Positions 1 to 8,475 of a DNA stretch of 44,184 bases are shown piece after piece (within the stretch, counting starts at the first letter, position 1; each line of letters begins with the position of its first letter). The DNA lies in contig JASANZ010002091.1 in NCBI GenBank assembly GCA_030849805.1, forward strand, positions 1-44,184, given 5' to 3'. Below the pieces are notes generated by a model. The model was not told the DNA's origin. It ran no database searches and saw nothing but the letters and a program-made list of their open reading frames with translations. The translations under genes were made by a program, and so were the position numbers. The DNA is from Sergeia podlipaevii. Lineage: Eukaryota > Euglenozoa > Kinetoplastea > Trypanosomatida > Trypanosomatidae.

Positions 1-272
1 TGGTTGTGCTGAGTATTGCTTCATTTTTTAAAATGTTGGCATGGTAGTGGTGGCCTCGTGTTTGTGGTAGCTTGTTTGTTACCTGTGCGAATGGAGGTTT
101 GTGACATGTTGAAAGAATACAATGATGTTTTTTTTAATGGATGTTTTTTCTTTGTGTCTCTCGTGCTATTGCGTTTGGTATTTGTTCTTATTGTATTCCC
201 TTGCTATCGTTATTTTTGTTCGTTCCTTTTTCTCTTTTTGCTTTTTTTCTTCTAGTTTTTTTCACTTTCTCA
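1..272. other. T-rich spacer before first gene
   Basis: The left edge holds only very T-rich sequence ending in a pyrimidine tract and AG just before the first ATG. Short open frames here translate into Phe/Leu/Cys-rich strings typical of pyrimidine-rich intergenic DNA. I see no gene. Confidence 0.6.
225..255 (+). promoter_or_regulatory. probable SL trans-splice acceptor
   Basis: A long T/C tract ends in TTCTAG, with AG at 254-255, and the next ATG in a long frame is at 273. This gives a 5' UTR of about 17 nt beyond the spliced leader and rules out the upstream in-frame ATG at 141. Confidence 0.65.
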
Positions 273-1106
273 ATGCGGCGTATTTTGCGGTGTTCGGCGT
301 TCCTATATTGCCGCATGCTTGTTGTCGGGCCACCTGGCTCTATTCCGTCTACGCGGCCGGTGCCACAGTTTGGGAAGCGACGCAGGGGGAAAAAAGAGGA
401 TTCCGTCGCTGTATCTGTAGATCCTCTAACTGAAGAGGAGTCAAAAAACGCTTGTTTTGAAAAATACGGCTTTATATTGAAACCATCGTATATGGCGACG
501 TGGCACGAGTTTTTGAAAGAACTGCAGCGAATAGAGTTGCAGTGGTCGCTATCACCGGGTCCTGGAGGTATGTATACGTTAAAAATATTTGATCATGCAG
601 ATATTGGAAATGAATTGCTTTGCGAGTTGACTGGGAATGGAGTGACGAACTCTCCTATTTCTGATGTTTTTGAGTGTTGTGGAGGAATTTCACAAGGTGC
701 GAATCTTAATGGCACGTGCAGGTTTGTAAATGGCCAGTCGAAGACAACTTTGCACTTCGAGGCCCTCAAGAGGTTTGGCGTTTCCCAAGAAGCTGATGAT
801 GAACCTATTCTTCCTTGTCTAGCACAGTTTGATTGTCGAGGCACAAGTGTGAATTTGTCTGTGATAGACAATAAATCTGGATTAAAGACTCCTATTTTTC
901 ATAGTTTATCACTACAGGCTTTAAACTACGCCTTTTTGACCTCTATCCCTGTTTTTCTTAAACGGAATGATATTGGTGTACGCAATGCTGATTTTGTTTC
1001 TAAAGATCAAATGAGATACTTTCGTTTTGCGTGGTGCTTTCTTAGGAGGGAGTCGTGTATGACGCCAGTGGAAATGGGTGAGCTAGACTCTTTGTTGCCA
1101 CCATAA
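273..1106 (+). CDS. probable mitochondrial protein, weakly p32/MAM33-like
   Basis: A 277-residue protein. I start at ATG 273 because the frame upstream to 141 only encodes a Phe/Leu-rich translation of the pyrimidine tract and lies before the predicted splice site. The N-terminus (MRRILRCSAF) is basic and free of acidic residues, like a mitochondrial presequence, and is followed by a KRRRGKK stretch. No family is certain. The last 100 residues contain a beta-rich stretch with LAQFDCRG, then LNYAF, FLKRNDIGV and a YFRFAWCFLRR helix, a spacing reminiscent of the C-terminal strand-helix region of p32/MAM33 acidic matrix proteins. This is a weak resemblance made by eye. Codons end in A/T far more than in the downstream DJ-1, amastin or kinase genes, which suggests modest expression. 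Confidence 0.6.
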   Translation: MRRILRCSAFLYCRMLVVGPPGSIPSTRPVPQFGKRRRGKKEDSVAVSVDPLTEEESKNACFEKYGFILKPSYMATWHEFLKELQRIELQWSLSPGPGGMYTLKIFDHADIGNELLCELTGNGVTNSPISDVFECCGGISQGANLNGTCRFVNGQSKTTLHFEALKRFGVSQEADDEPILPCLAQFDCRGTSVNLSVIDNKSGLKTPIFHSLSLQALNYAFLTSIPVFLKRNDIGVRNADFVSKDQMRYFRFAWCFLRRESCMTPVEMGELDSLLPP

Positions 1107-1390
1107 CTTTTGTTAGTGTCTTTGCTTTTGTGAAACATGCCAATGATTGCTTCGCTTATTCTTGAAGATGCTCACTCCATTTTCCGATATATACCTTTTT
1201 GCATTTGTTTTGTACCACTGCTCCACATTGCTTCATTTATATGCGCAAAGCGTTTTATTCGCTGAACTAGTGATATATTATATTTCTATTTTTTTTTTGA
1301 TTTTTCGTTTTTATTTGTCATCACTGTCATTATGATTGCATATATAAGTCATTATTTTATCTTTCTCACTTAACACTAAAAGTATCTACA

Positions 1391-2050
1391 ATGCGTGCAT
1401 TTACTATCTGTGCTCCGCGCTTTGTGTTTCGCACTGCTCTCGGCACCATCAGTGCTAGCACTCGCTGGTGTGCAACTGAAGCAAAGGCTAATCCTGAGGC
1501 ACCCAAGGAAAAGTCTGCGGAGGATGTTGTTTCTGCTGAATCAGTAAAGAAGATGGAGAGAGAACTGGAGGAAGCCAAGAAGACCATTGAGGGACTCAAG
1601 AAGGAAATTCTTTACCGCGCTGCTGATGCTGAGAATGCACGCCGCATTGGTCGCGAGGATGTCGACAAGGCCAAGCTCTACGGAATTACTTCTTTTGGCA
1701 AGGACATGCTTGAGGTGGTTGACACTCTTGAAAAGGGTGTTGATGCTTTTACAACAGTTCCGGAGTCTTTGCTTCAGGAGAACAAGAATCTCGCTTCCAT
1801 TTCTACTGGCGTTAAATTATCCATTAAGTTTCTTTTGAAGAACATGAATAAGCATGGTATTGAGAAGATGAACGTTACCATCGGCACAAAGTTTGACCCC
1901 AACTTTCATGATGCTGTTGTCCGCACTCCTGTAACGGAAGCGGCTCCTAATGAGCACGTTTCTTATGTGATGAAGGACGGCTACACAATTAAGAGTCGTG
2001 TTCTTCGGGCTGCGCAGGTTGGTATTGCTTATGATGATTCTCAACATTAA
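1391..2050 (+). CDS. mitochondrial GrpE nucleotide-exchange factor (Mge1)
   Basis: A 219-residue GrpE-family protein. GrpE/Mge1 promotes ADP release from mitochondrial Hsp70 in matrix protein import and folding and, in kinetoplastids, also serves kinetoplast maintenance (family knowledge). Residues 1-30 form a basic, Ser/Thr/Arg-rich presequence. Residues 50-85 are a long charged coiled coil leading into the GrpE signature ILYRAADAENARR. The C-terminal beta domain holds the hallmark KFDPNFHDAV (168-176, His173) and ends in SRVLRAAQVGIA. The length fits the family. The ATG at 1391 is the first after the nearest AG (1381-1382), so the 5' UTR may be only about 8 nt; AG 1347-1348 is an alternative. 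A second GrpE gene follows 600 bp downstream. Confidence 0.95.
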   Translation: MRAFTICAPRFVFRTALGTISASTRWCATEAKANPEAPKEKSAEDVVSAESVKKMERELEEAKKTIEGLKKEILYRAADAENARRIGREDVDKAKLYGITSFGKDMLEVVDTLEKGVDAFTTVPESLLQENKNLASISTGVKLSIKFLLKNMNKHGIEKMNVTIGTKFDPNFHDAVVRTPVTEAAPNEHVSYVMKDGYTIKSRVLRAAQVGIAYDDSQH

Positions 2051-2651
2051 GGCAGACAAATTATCTTGTGTGTTTTTTAGTATTGTTTTTATTCACAGGT
2101 GAAACAAAACGTAGCACGCTGTTGAGGAACAGTGATGTATCATTTGAGGTGGAGGAATGAATGCAAAAACTATTATCAAAAGCAGGTGTGCACCATCATA
2201 TACATACATATTTGTTTGTATTCCAAAGTTTCATGCTTAGTTTGCTACTAGAGACACGAAGAAGAATGTTGGCAAAAGATGTGATCCTTTGAAAACAGCA
2301 ATGTTTGGAGGAGCTAGCATCACTATTTTTTTTTTTTGCCGTTGACAGGTTCACACACTACACGCTTTTTTAAAAACTATAAAGCAACATTCATCTTATT
2401 ATGAAAATAACATTAAGTAAGAGGAAATCTGCAGTTATTGTATTCTCACCAATTTTGGCAAATGCTACGAATTGCTGTATCGTCATGCATTTATTTCTGC
2501 ATCAGAGCACTGCCTGTTGGATAGCAAAAAGCAAAATGGGATGCCTCGCTTGTGGAACGTTGATTTTAAAAAATATTTCTTTTCTCTCTTTTTTGTAACA
2601 CGCATAGCTACAATCAAAGGAAAACAAGTTTTTCTGTATACAAGCAACATA
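2051..2651. other. intergenic region between the two grpE genes
   Basis: AT-rich spacer of about 600 bp. It has two candidate acceptors: T tract 2325-2337 with AG 2347-2348, and the CT-rich run 2578-2595 with AG 2606-2607. Use of the first would leave upstream ATGs (for example 2401) in the leader of the second grpE mRNA. No gene recognised. Confidence 0.5.
2578..2607 (+). promoter_or_regulatory. probable SL trans-splice acceptor of second grpE
   Basis: The CT-rich run TTTCTCTCTTTTTTG precedes CATAG (AG 2606-2607), 44 nt before the tandem ATGs at 2652 and 2655. Confidence 0.5.
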
Positions 2652-3314
2652 ATGATGCGACGTTTTGGCCAGGTGTCATCCAAGAGGTTGGCGTCATTTT
2701 TGGTTCCTGCTGTGCGGTGGCAGTCTGAGGCAGCAGAGGAAACCCAAGCAGAGTCAAAAGGCGATGAAGCATCTGCTCAAAAGAAAGACGCCACTCAGGA
2801 AAAATATGAGGAACTTAAGAAGGTACTTGCTGAAAGCACCAGCTCGATTGAAAAAATGAAAGAGGAGATTCTGTACAGTGCGGCCGCCGCAAAAAATGCC
2901 AGGAGGCAGGCTGAAGAAGATGCCGATGCAGCCAAAACCGTTGCTGTGAGCGAAATGGCGAAGGATGTGCTTGAGTTTGTCGATGCTCTTGAAAATGTCT
3001 GTGCCACTATCGAGGTTTATCGTATGGAAGTTCCCGATCTCGACCCAAAGGTCCTGTCACTTACGAGTGGCGTGGAGCTATCTCGGAAGGTTGTTGAAAG
3101 CGTTCTGGCAAGGAACGGTGTCACACGCGTAAACGTGGAAGTAGGCTCGAAGTTTGATCCTGATGTCGCCGTTTCCCTCTTCACCAGTCCCTCCACTGCT
3201 AAGATTAAGAGCGGCCACGTTACTGACGTTGTGAAGCCTGGATATGAGCGCAAGGGCACTATTCTTCGTCGTGCTGAAGTTGGTGTCGCTGAAGATGGTG
3301 AGGCAGCTAAGTGA
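2652..3314 (+). CDS. diverged second GrpE-like protein
   Basis: A 220-residue paralogue of the preceding GrpE. The two align end to end with almost no gaps: EEILYSAAAAKNARRQ matches the first signature, GSKFDP sits at residues 165-170 as in the neighbour, and ILRRAEVGVA matches the C-terminus. The frame stays open back to 2472, but I start at MM 2652, where a presequence-like MMRRFGQVSSKRLASF begins after the likely splice site. The motif that normally reads FDPNxHxAV is FDPDVAVSL here, so the conserved His is Ala173. The second copy probably still folds as GrpE but may differ in Hsp70 partner or activity. Tandem duplication is the simplest origin. Confidence 0.88.
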   Translation: MMRRFGQVSSKRLASFLVPAVRWQSEAAEETQAESKGDEASAQKKDATQEKYEELKKVLAESTSSIEKMKEEILYSAAAAKNARRQAEEDADAAKTVAVSEMAKDVLEFVDALENVCATIEVYRMEVPDLDPKVLSLTSGVELSRKVVESVLARNGVTRVNVEVGSKFDPDVAVSLFTSPSTAKIKSGHVTDVVKPGYERKGTILRRAEVGVAEDGEAAK

Positions 3315-3805
3315 CTTTCCAAAGACACATACACAAAATGAAAGAGGCAAAGGAGTAAAAGGACAACAGCGTCGTATAGGGCTCTTTATATTTTGTATTT
3401 TCTTTCACATCGCCAATTACACTAGTTGAAAAATGACTTAATGCTTTTATCTATTTATTTTTGATCATTCACATTCATTCATGTGAGCATATTTTTATTG
3501 TTGAAACAAAGTATATAATGAACAAACAACCTTGCAAAACATTAACTTCTAGCGTGACTTTTATCACTTACATGCTTAGAAATCAAAGCATTTCTGCTTT
3601 TGTAATATACAAGGGTGCTCACTGTTTTTTTTTTTTTTTTGACATTACTTGGATTTGCTCTGCCTTGTTTTCACTTAATATGCGCTTCTTCTTTTTTTTT
3701 TCTCACTTTTTTTTCTTGTCAATAGGAAAACTGTGTTCCTTAGGTTTGTAGATTTCTTTTTTTACACGCGCCTTTAGTTTCTATTGTCTTTTTTTTTTTT
3801 GTACA
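3315..3805. other. intergenic region with pyrimidine tracts
   Basis: About 490 bp of AT-rich DNA with several T runs (3625-3640, 3691-3700, 3712-3718, 3791-3800). A 96-residue open frame at 3461-3751 is Phe-rich low-complexity translation of these tracts and is not called as a gene. Confidence 0.5.
3755..3777 (+). promoter_or_regulatory. probable SL trans-splice acceptor
   Basis: A T-rich tract ends in CCTTTAG (AG 3776-3777). No further AG lies before the ATG at 3806, giving a leader of about 28 nt. Confidence 0.55.
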
Positions 3806-4300
3806 ATGCTTCGTCGCTGTAGGGCGTTTTGCCCCTCGGGGGCAACTTCAACATTAAATACTGTTAACGCTGCGGTATCTGTCCAACAACGATTCCTGAA
3901 GATTGCCAAGTCGACGTTTGGATTTTATCTGGCCCGTCGTGGACAGCGTAAGTTCCCGTTTCATAGACGTCCTCATATCAAGAACACTCATGCTATGAAC
4001 CTCAAGGCACCATACTACTGGAGTTACATGACTGCGAAGAGTCCAACGTATTTTCTTCCACAGGATAACTACATAACTGGTGATTGGACGGGAAAGTTTT
4101 TTATTCCAAAACGTCAGGTGTATACCCTTCAGCATGCAATGAGCGGTGCCAAGGTCCGCGTAAAGTCGTTCCCCTCAGTATTTGAATTTAATAGTCCTTC
4201 CAGGTGGAACATAGGCAAGGAGTTGAACACAATGACAAAGCCTCGAATGGATCTTATCGACGATCAGATGCTCACAAAAAGCAGCGGCTGGATTACGTGA
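3806..4300 (+). CDS. small basic protein, probably mitochondrial
   Basis: A 164-residue protein with predicted high pI. The N-terminus MLRRCRAFCPSG and following Ser/Thr/Arg residues look like a mitochondrial presequence. The middle contains KFPFHRRPHIKN, and aromatic residues are frequent (Tyr/Trp/Phe around residues 70-105). There are no membrane segments and no motif I can assign. Small basic proteins of this type are common among kinetoplastid mitoribosomal proteins, so a mitoribosomal role is one possibility, inferred from composition only. The gene sits between the second GrpE and an OB-fold protein, both probably mitochondrial. Confidence 0.7.
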   Translation: MLRRCRAFCPSGATSTLNTVNAAVSVQQRFLKIAKSTFGFYLARRGQRKFPFHRRPHIKNTHAMNLKAPYYWSYMTAKSPTYFLPQDNYITGDWTGKFFIPKRQVYTLQHAMSGAKVRVKSFPSVFEFNSPSRWNIGKELNTMTKPRMDLIDDQMLTKSSGWIT

Positions 4301-4504
4301 AGGCGGGCTTGCTGCCCAAATAAACAACTGAAACAAACTAAAGGTCTGTTATTGCGCTACCTCTGTATCACGGCGCTTTGTGGTGCCACAACAAGTTCAC
4401 ATTTTCTTTTTGTTTTGCGTGTCTTGGTAGGTTGGAAAATGCACTTTCACTTTGGCAATTGTTTCTATGCTCTCCTTCTTATTAATTTTTGTTGATTAAG
4501 TGAA

Positions 4505-4518
4505 TTTTTTTTTCACAG
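4505..4518 (+). promoter_or_regulatory. probable SL trans-splice acceptor
   Basis: An uninterrupted T tract followed by CACAG (AG 4517-4518), 22 nt before ATG 4541. A textbook acceptor arrangement. Confidence 0.7.
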
Positions 4519-4540
4519 AAGTAAGAAGGAAGGGCATACA

Positions 4541-5410
4541 ATGAGGCGGATTGCGTTCTTGGCGCGCGCTGCAGCCGCTGAGAGTATGCGGGCGGCGGGT
4601 AGTGTAGGTAAGGCCTCCAATCCCGCTTCCCCTGCCGATGAAGACGCACTGGATGATTTGTTTAGGGAAATAGAAAGCTATGGTACTAGCACTCGCAGCG
4701 GCACATCAAAGGGAGGTTCTTCATCATCATCTCCAAGCGCTACTGACACACTAGCTGCAATTGGGGGAGCAAGCAAAGATCTCCGGATGAAGGTCGAACT
4801 AACTAAACAACGTCGACTTCAAAAATTACTCAAGGAAGCCAAAAAAGAGGAGACTATAATATCTAACGAAAAGATGCGAGGACGACAGAAAGATGAGCAG
4901 CGGGAGTACGCACCATCTCCACCAGGAAAAATGTATTTTTCCTCTGCAGAGTTGATCCAGGAAAAGTCCCCACAGTACTTAAACGTGCTTGACTCGTCGG
5001 GGGAGCTCATTAAAGGGTTGCCGTGTGTGCAACGGAGCGCATGCTCTGCAGTGATCACGTTGGTAGCTCGTGTTACGACAGCAACAAGCGACTTGCATGA
5101 GTCGAAGACTGATATTTCACTGTGCGGTGATGATATTGGCGTATTTAGTGACATTATTGTGGAGTACGAAGTTCCTTTTGTGTCCAGCACGGTCACATCC
5201 AAGGTACTTATTCGTTGCTACGGCGACACACTGAGCTTATTTGCTAGAGATTCTGTCAATAAGGGCGATATTGTTCACGTTTTAGGTCATCTTGCTCCAC
5301 TGCCGGCGTCCTCTCTTAAGAACAGCCGTGACGTTTCTGTTGCAGTGTGTGCATTACCAGTTGGCGGAAATATATCTGTTGTCTTACCAGCATCTGCGGC
5401 GCTTAGCTGA
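4541..5410 (+). CDS. OB-fold (SSB-like) protein, probably mitochondrial
   Basis: A 289-residue protein. The N-terminus MRRIAFLARAAAAESMRAAG is Arg/Ala-rich and amphipathic like a mitochondrial presequence. Residues 55-75 are a Ser/Gly run and residues 80-120 a Lys-rich helix. From about residue 160 to 275 the pattern of alternating hydrophobic strands (SAVITLVARV, DIIVEYEVPF, VLIRCYGD, KGDIVHVLGHLAPLP) resembles an SSB-type OB fold, as found in mitochondrial SSB and in KREPA editosome subunits. In those families the RCYGD-type strand is followed by a Gly turn and a strand ending in G-L, as here. Which nucleic acid it binds, if any, is not visible. There are no zinc-finger cysteine pairs, unlike the larger KREPA proteins. 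Confidence 0.68.
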   Translation: MRRIAFLARAAAAESMRAAGSVGKASNPASPADEDALDDLFREIESYGTSTRSGTSKGGSSSSSPSATDTLAAIGGASKDLRMKVELTKQRRLQKLLKEAKKEETIISNEKMRGRQKDEQREYAPSPPGKMYFSSAELIQEKSPQYLNVLDSSGELIKGLPCVQRSACSAVITLVARVTTATSDLHESKTDISLCGDDIGVFSDIIVEYEVPFVSSTVTSKVLIRCYGDTLSLFARDSVNKGDIVHVLGHLAPLPASSLKNSRDVSVAVCALPVGGNISVVLPASAALS

Positions 5411-5685
5411 GGTGGTTGTGCACATTACTCACATTGATGAAGAAGAGCAATAACTATAGCAAAGGTGCAGAGAGTATTCGTATCAATAGCAACAGGTGAT
5501 GTGATGGTATCTCTATCAAATGACCATTTTTTCTGCTGCAATTCAAATATTTTTACACTGTCTTTTTTTTCTAAAAAACATGCACATTTGTGAATTTCTA
5601 AAAAATGTTTTGAACACATACAAATAAAAAAGTCCAACTTAAAAGAAAACAGTCTTATTCGATTTAAGAACAACCTCAGACCAAA

Positions 5686-6279
5686 ATGTCCAAGCACGTT
5701 CTTGTTCCCGTTGCCGATGGCACTGAAGATATTGAGCTGTCTTGCATTTCCGATATTCTTCACCGTGGCGGTATCAAGGTGACACTGGCCTCTGTGATGC
5801 CAAAGGACACCCTTCAGCTGGCACACGGTATGAGCATCAACTGCCCCACTCGTATTGACAAGGTTTCTGCAAAGGATTTTGATGCAGTGCTGCTGCCTGG
5901 TGGTCTCCCTGGAGCGGAGCACCTTGGCGCAAGCGAGGATCTCAAGAAGTTCATGCATGAGATGCGTATGCAAAACAAGCTGTATGGCGCCATGTGCGCG
6001 TCCCCTGTGGTGGCCCTGCTTCCCCTCGGCATGCTCGAGGGAGTTAAAACCGCCACGTGCTATCCCAGTATGGAGACCCGCTTCCCTTCCACCATCAAGT
6101 TTTCCACTGATTGCGTGGTGAAGTGCGGCAACTGCCTTACCAGCCGCGGCCCCGGTACCGCAATGTTCTTTGCACTCGCCGCTGTTGCGCTACTCCGCTC
6201 AAAGGATGTCGCAAAGGAGGTTGCCAAGGGCTTGCTTGTGGATCACCTTCCGGAGCTTCAGACCGTTCTTGCCCTCTAA
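5686..6279 (+). CDS. DJ-1/PfpI (ThiJ) family protein
   Basis: A 197-residue single-domain DJ-1 superfamily protein, the usual length. The start KHVLVPVADGTEDIE carries the conserved Glu17. VLLPGGLPGAEHL and the nucleophile elbow GAMCASP (Cys104, equivalent to DJ-1 Cys106) follow, and LTSRGPGTA near the C-terminus is diagnostic. DJ-1 proteins are linked to oxidative-stress defence and glyoxalase or deglycase activity. The His that follows the elbow in human DJ-1 (His126, in THP) is Tyr126 here (CYP), as in some bacterial members with an aromatic residue. There is no targeting peptide, so it is probably cytosolic. Many codons end in C or G, consistent with strong expression. Confidence 0.93.
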   Translation: MSKHVLVPVADGTEDIELSCISDILHRGGIKVTLASVMPKDTLQLAHGMSINCPTRIDKVSAKDFDAVLLPGGLPGAEHLGASEDLKKFMHEMRMQNKLYGAMCASPVVALLPLGMLEGVKTATCYPSMETRFPSTIKFSTDCVVKCGNCLTSRGPGTAMFFALAAVALLRSKDVAKEVAKGLLVDHLPELQTVLAL

Positions 6280-6876
6280 ACTGAGGAAGAGAGCCTATAT
6301 CGTTTTTTTTTTTCGGAATACCCAAGGTTTATCGGTATGCTCACAAACCTTTGCACATATTAAGAGTTTCTTGGCGTATACAAAGGGTAGCTACTCGAGT
6401 ACAAATACGTGTGCGAAAATGAAATGAACAATTATGCCTTTTTTTTTCACAAGAGAAAAAATCTATACGAATGTGCGGATTTACAGCACTTTTATACATT
6501 TCTTGACACTCGTATAGGATGAAAAGAGAGAAGCGAAGCTGACAGCACAATGCTGCGTTTTTATTTTCTTTTCTATTTCGCCGATTGTGGGGTTCGATAC
6601 TCTGCTCCACTCTATTGAACATCTGAAAGCGTCATCAAATCACACAAATATGCCATGAGCTCGTTCGATGTTTCTCGCGCAAAGATGTGTACATTTCCTT
6701 GCATGCGGAGACCACACCTCATATAGATACGTGCTTACTTATTATTATTATTTTTGTATTTTTTCTCTCTCTTTTTTTTTGACGACAATAGGATACAACT
6801 TTCCACACGCACACATTTTCTTTGCAGACAAGTATATAGATATATAAACCACGGTACGAATTTTGCTTGCTTTGTG
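6280..6876. other. intergenic region
   Basis: About 600 bp with T runs at 6305-6315, 6439-6448 and 6747-6780. Short open frames on both strands here are low complexity. A GGTTCGATAC string near 6592 looks like a tRNA B box but has no cloverleaf around it. Confidence 0.5.
6747..6791 (+). promoter_or_regulatory. probable SL trans-splice acceptor
   Basis: A long T/C tract (6750-6780) is followed by GACGACAATAG (AG 6790-6791). This removes the ATG at 6754 from the mature mRNA and supports ATG 6877 as the start. Confidence 0.6.
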
Positions 6877-7953
6877 ATGGGGCGGCTGAGCAGATTGTTT
6901 TTCTCCTCCGGCCCGTCCAAATTCAAGTTTGTGGGAAGTCCTTGGCAGGAAAAAGGCCCTGGTGGCGACATATCTGCCAGCTATGTTCTCACCTCCGGAT
7001 TTCAGGATGAACCTATAAAAGTTCATTGCTTTTCAGGATACATGTCAGCGCTGTATTTGGTCGAGTACATTGAGCGCGGTGAGTTTTTGCTTTTGGATTG
7101 CGGCTATCCATCCGACTACCGACGTATTCAGTTTTACTTCGACGAAGTACTCAATGCACATCGAAAGGACAAACTCACGATGAAGAAAAATCTGAAGTTG
7201 GCTGTGGCGACGCACTGCCACCTTGACCACAGTGGATCAGCTAGTGCGTACCACAGTCTTGGCATCCCGCTGGTTCGTCCAACCGACATGGAAACGTGCT
7301 ATGTTGGCTGGCGTCGTCGTCTTCACATGCTTGCAGAGGCTACTATTGGTGCGTTTGTCGGTGTGCGCCTTCATCGGGCAGTGGAGGATCCTTTTGTGCA
7401 TTCTAAGGGTCTTTTTGGGCCCTACTGGGATTGCATTCTTCCCGTTGTGGCGACTCTTAAGGATGGACAGCCTCTGCCCTGTGGGTTTGATGACTGGGTG
7501 GCAATCAAGATCCCTGGTCACACAATGCATATGATTGCACTGTACCACGTTCCGTCTCGCATGCTATACACAGCAGACCTGATGGTGAAGCTTCGCAAAG
7601 GGTTCTTTGCCCCGGAGCCAGTTAACTATGAATGGGCCTTCAATCACACAATCCACCGAATGCGAGGCTTAGATGTTGCTTGCTGCTTGATGCCACATGG
7701 TGGCATTATTGATGTTGAAGATCAATATGAGTCGTGGAGCACTATTCTTGATGATGTGGTACTTCATGCGCGCGACGCTCTCGAGCACCCACGCTCTAAT
7801 TACCGATCTTTACGGAGTTTCATTACTAATCAAATGAGCACGGTTGTTCAAAGCACTCCATGCGAGCAGTGCAATTTTTCTCCCCTGGACTTAGAGTCAA
7901 GCCAATTGCCAAAGGCATGGCCATGGCCCCAAAATTTTACTGTGCTTCGATAA
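6877..7953 (+). CDS. metallo-beta-lactamase-fold hydrolase
   Basis: A 358-residue protein, started at ATG 6877 (MGRLSRLFF) because the upstream part of the frame lies in the splice region. All metal-ligand motifs of the metallo-beta-lactamase superfamily are present: THCHLDH (His113, His115, Asp117, His118), PGHT (His215), YTADL (Asp234) and PHGG (His274). A two-metal active site is therefore expected. Members hydrolyse glutathione thioesters, lactones, acyl-CoA or RNA; the sequence does not tell which. It lacks the beta-CASP and tRNase Z features. The first residues are basic and hydrophobic with few acids, which may indicate mitochondrial targeting. Confidence 0.88.
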   Translation: MGRLSRLFFSSGPSKFKFVGSPWQEKGPGGDISASYVLTSGFQDEPIKVHCFSGYMSALYLVEYIERGEFLLLDCGYPSDYRRIQFYFDEVLNAHRKDKLTMKKNLKLAVATHCHLDHSGSASAYHSLGIPLVRPTDMETCYVGWRRRLHMLAEATIGAFVGVRLHRAVEDPFVHSKGLFGPYWDCILPVVATLKDGQPLPCGFDDWVAIKIPGHTMHMIALYHVPSRMLYTADLMVKLRKGFFAPEPVNYEWAFNHTIHRMRGLDVACCLMPHGGIIDVEDQYESWSTILDDVVLHARDALEHPRSNYRSLRSFITNQMSTVVQSTPCEQCNFSPLDLESSQLPKAWPWPQNFTVLR

Positions 7954-8420
7954 AGAGGATTTTTTTCCCCTTTTTTTTTGCTTACTTCAATCTTCGGTGC
8001 CATATTCACATTTCCTTCTTTTTCCACATTACTATCCCCCCTTATCACGCATTGGGGTTCTTTTTTTAGTGTTTTATTGAAAGGGGGAAAAGCGTATCTC
8101 ATACTAGCCAGCGTTTTTTTTCCTTGAATGAGGCATGACCGCATGCAAAGAAATAACAGAAAACTGTCACAGACAGAAAATGGCCCTTTTGATATCTTCC
8201 CTTTTTCTTTTTTTGCAGAGTACTTCGTAGCCAGACGCTCTTTGGTGATTCACGATATTAATCTTGTAATAAACGTTGATTGCGTCTCTACTCATGCTTC
8301 TCTTCATCTTTTGTTTCCCTTTGTCTTGACAGTCACATTATTTTTTATTGTATTGCTTCATATCCCTTTTTTCAGTTCATAGCTATCTTTCTTATTGAGG
8401 AGTATTCCATTTTATCTATT

Positions 8421-8464
<44 letters not shown>

Positions 8465-8475
8465 GTCAGGCGCTG
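7954..8475. other. intergenic region ending in a TTA microsatellite
   Basis: About 520 bp of T-rich spacer. Candidate acceptors are CAG 8373-8375 after CCCTTTTTT, and AG 8464-8465 or 8468-8469 right behind the TTA repeat. No ATG occurs between 8376 and 8476, so either choice gives the same protein start. Confidence 0.5.
8426..8464 (+). repeat. (TTA)13 microsatellite
   Basis: Thirteen uninterrupted TTA units end 11 nt before the ATG of the ARM-repeat gene, where a pyrimidine tract would normally lie. It is either in the 5' UTR or part of the acceptor region. Length variation between strains is likely. Confidence 0.95.

Noticed and set aside
5425..5973. 182-residue antisense frame overlapping the DJ-1 5' end
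   Set aside because: Low-complexity and Cys/His-rich; overlaps a certain gene.
6585..6615. GGTTCGATAC resembling a tRNA B box
   Set aside because: No matching A box, T-stem or acceptor stem around it.
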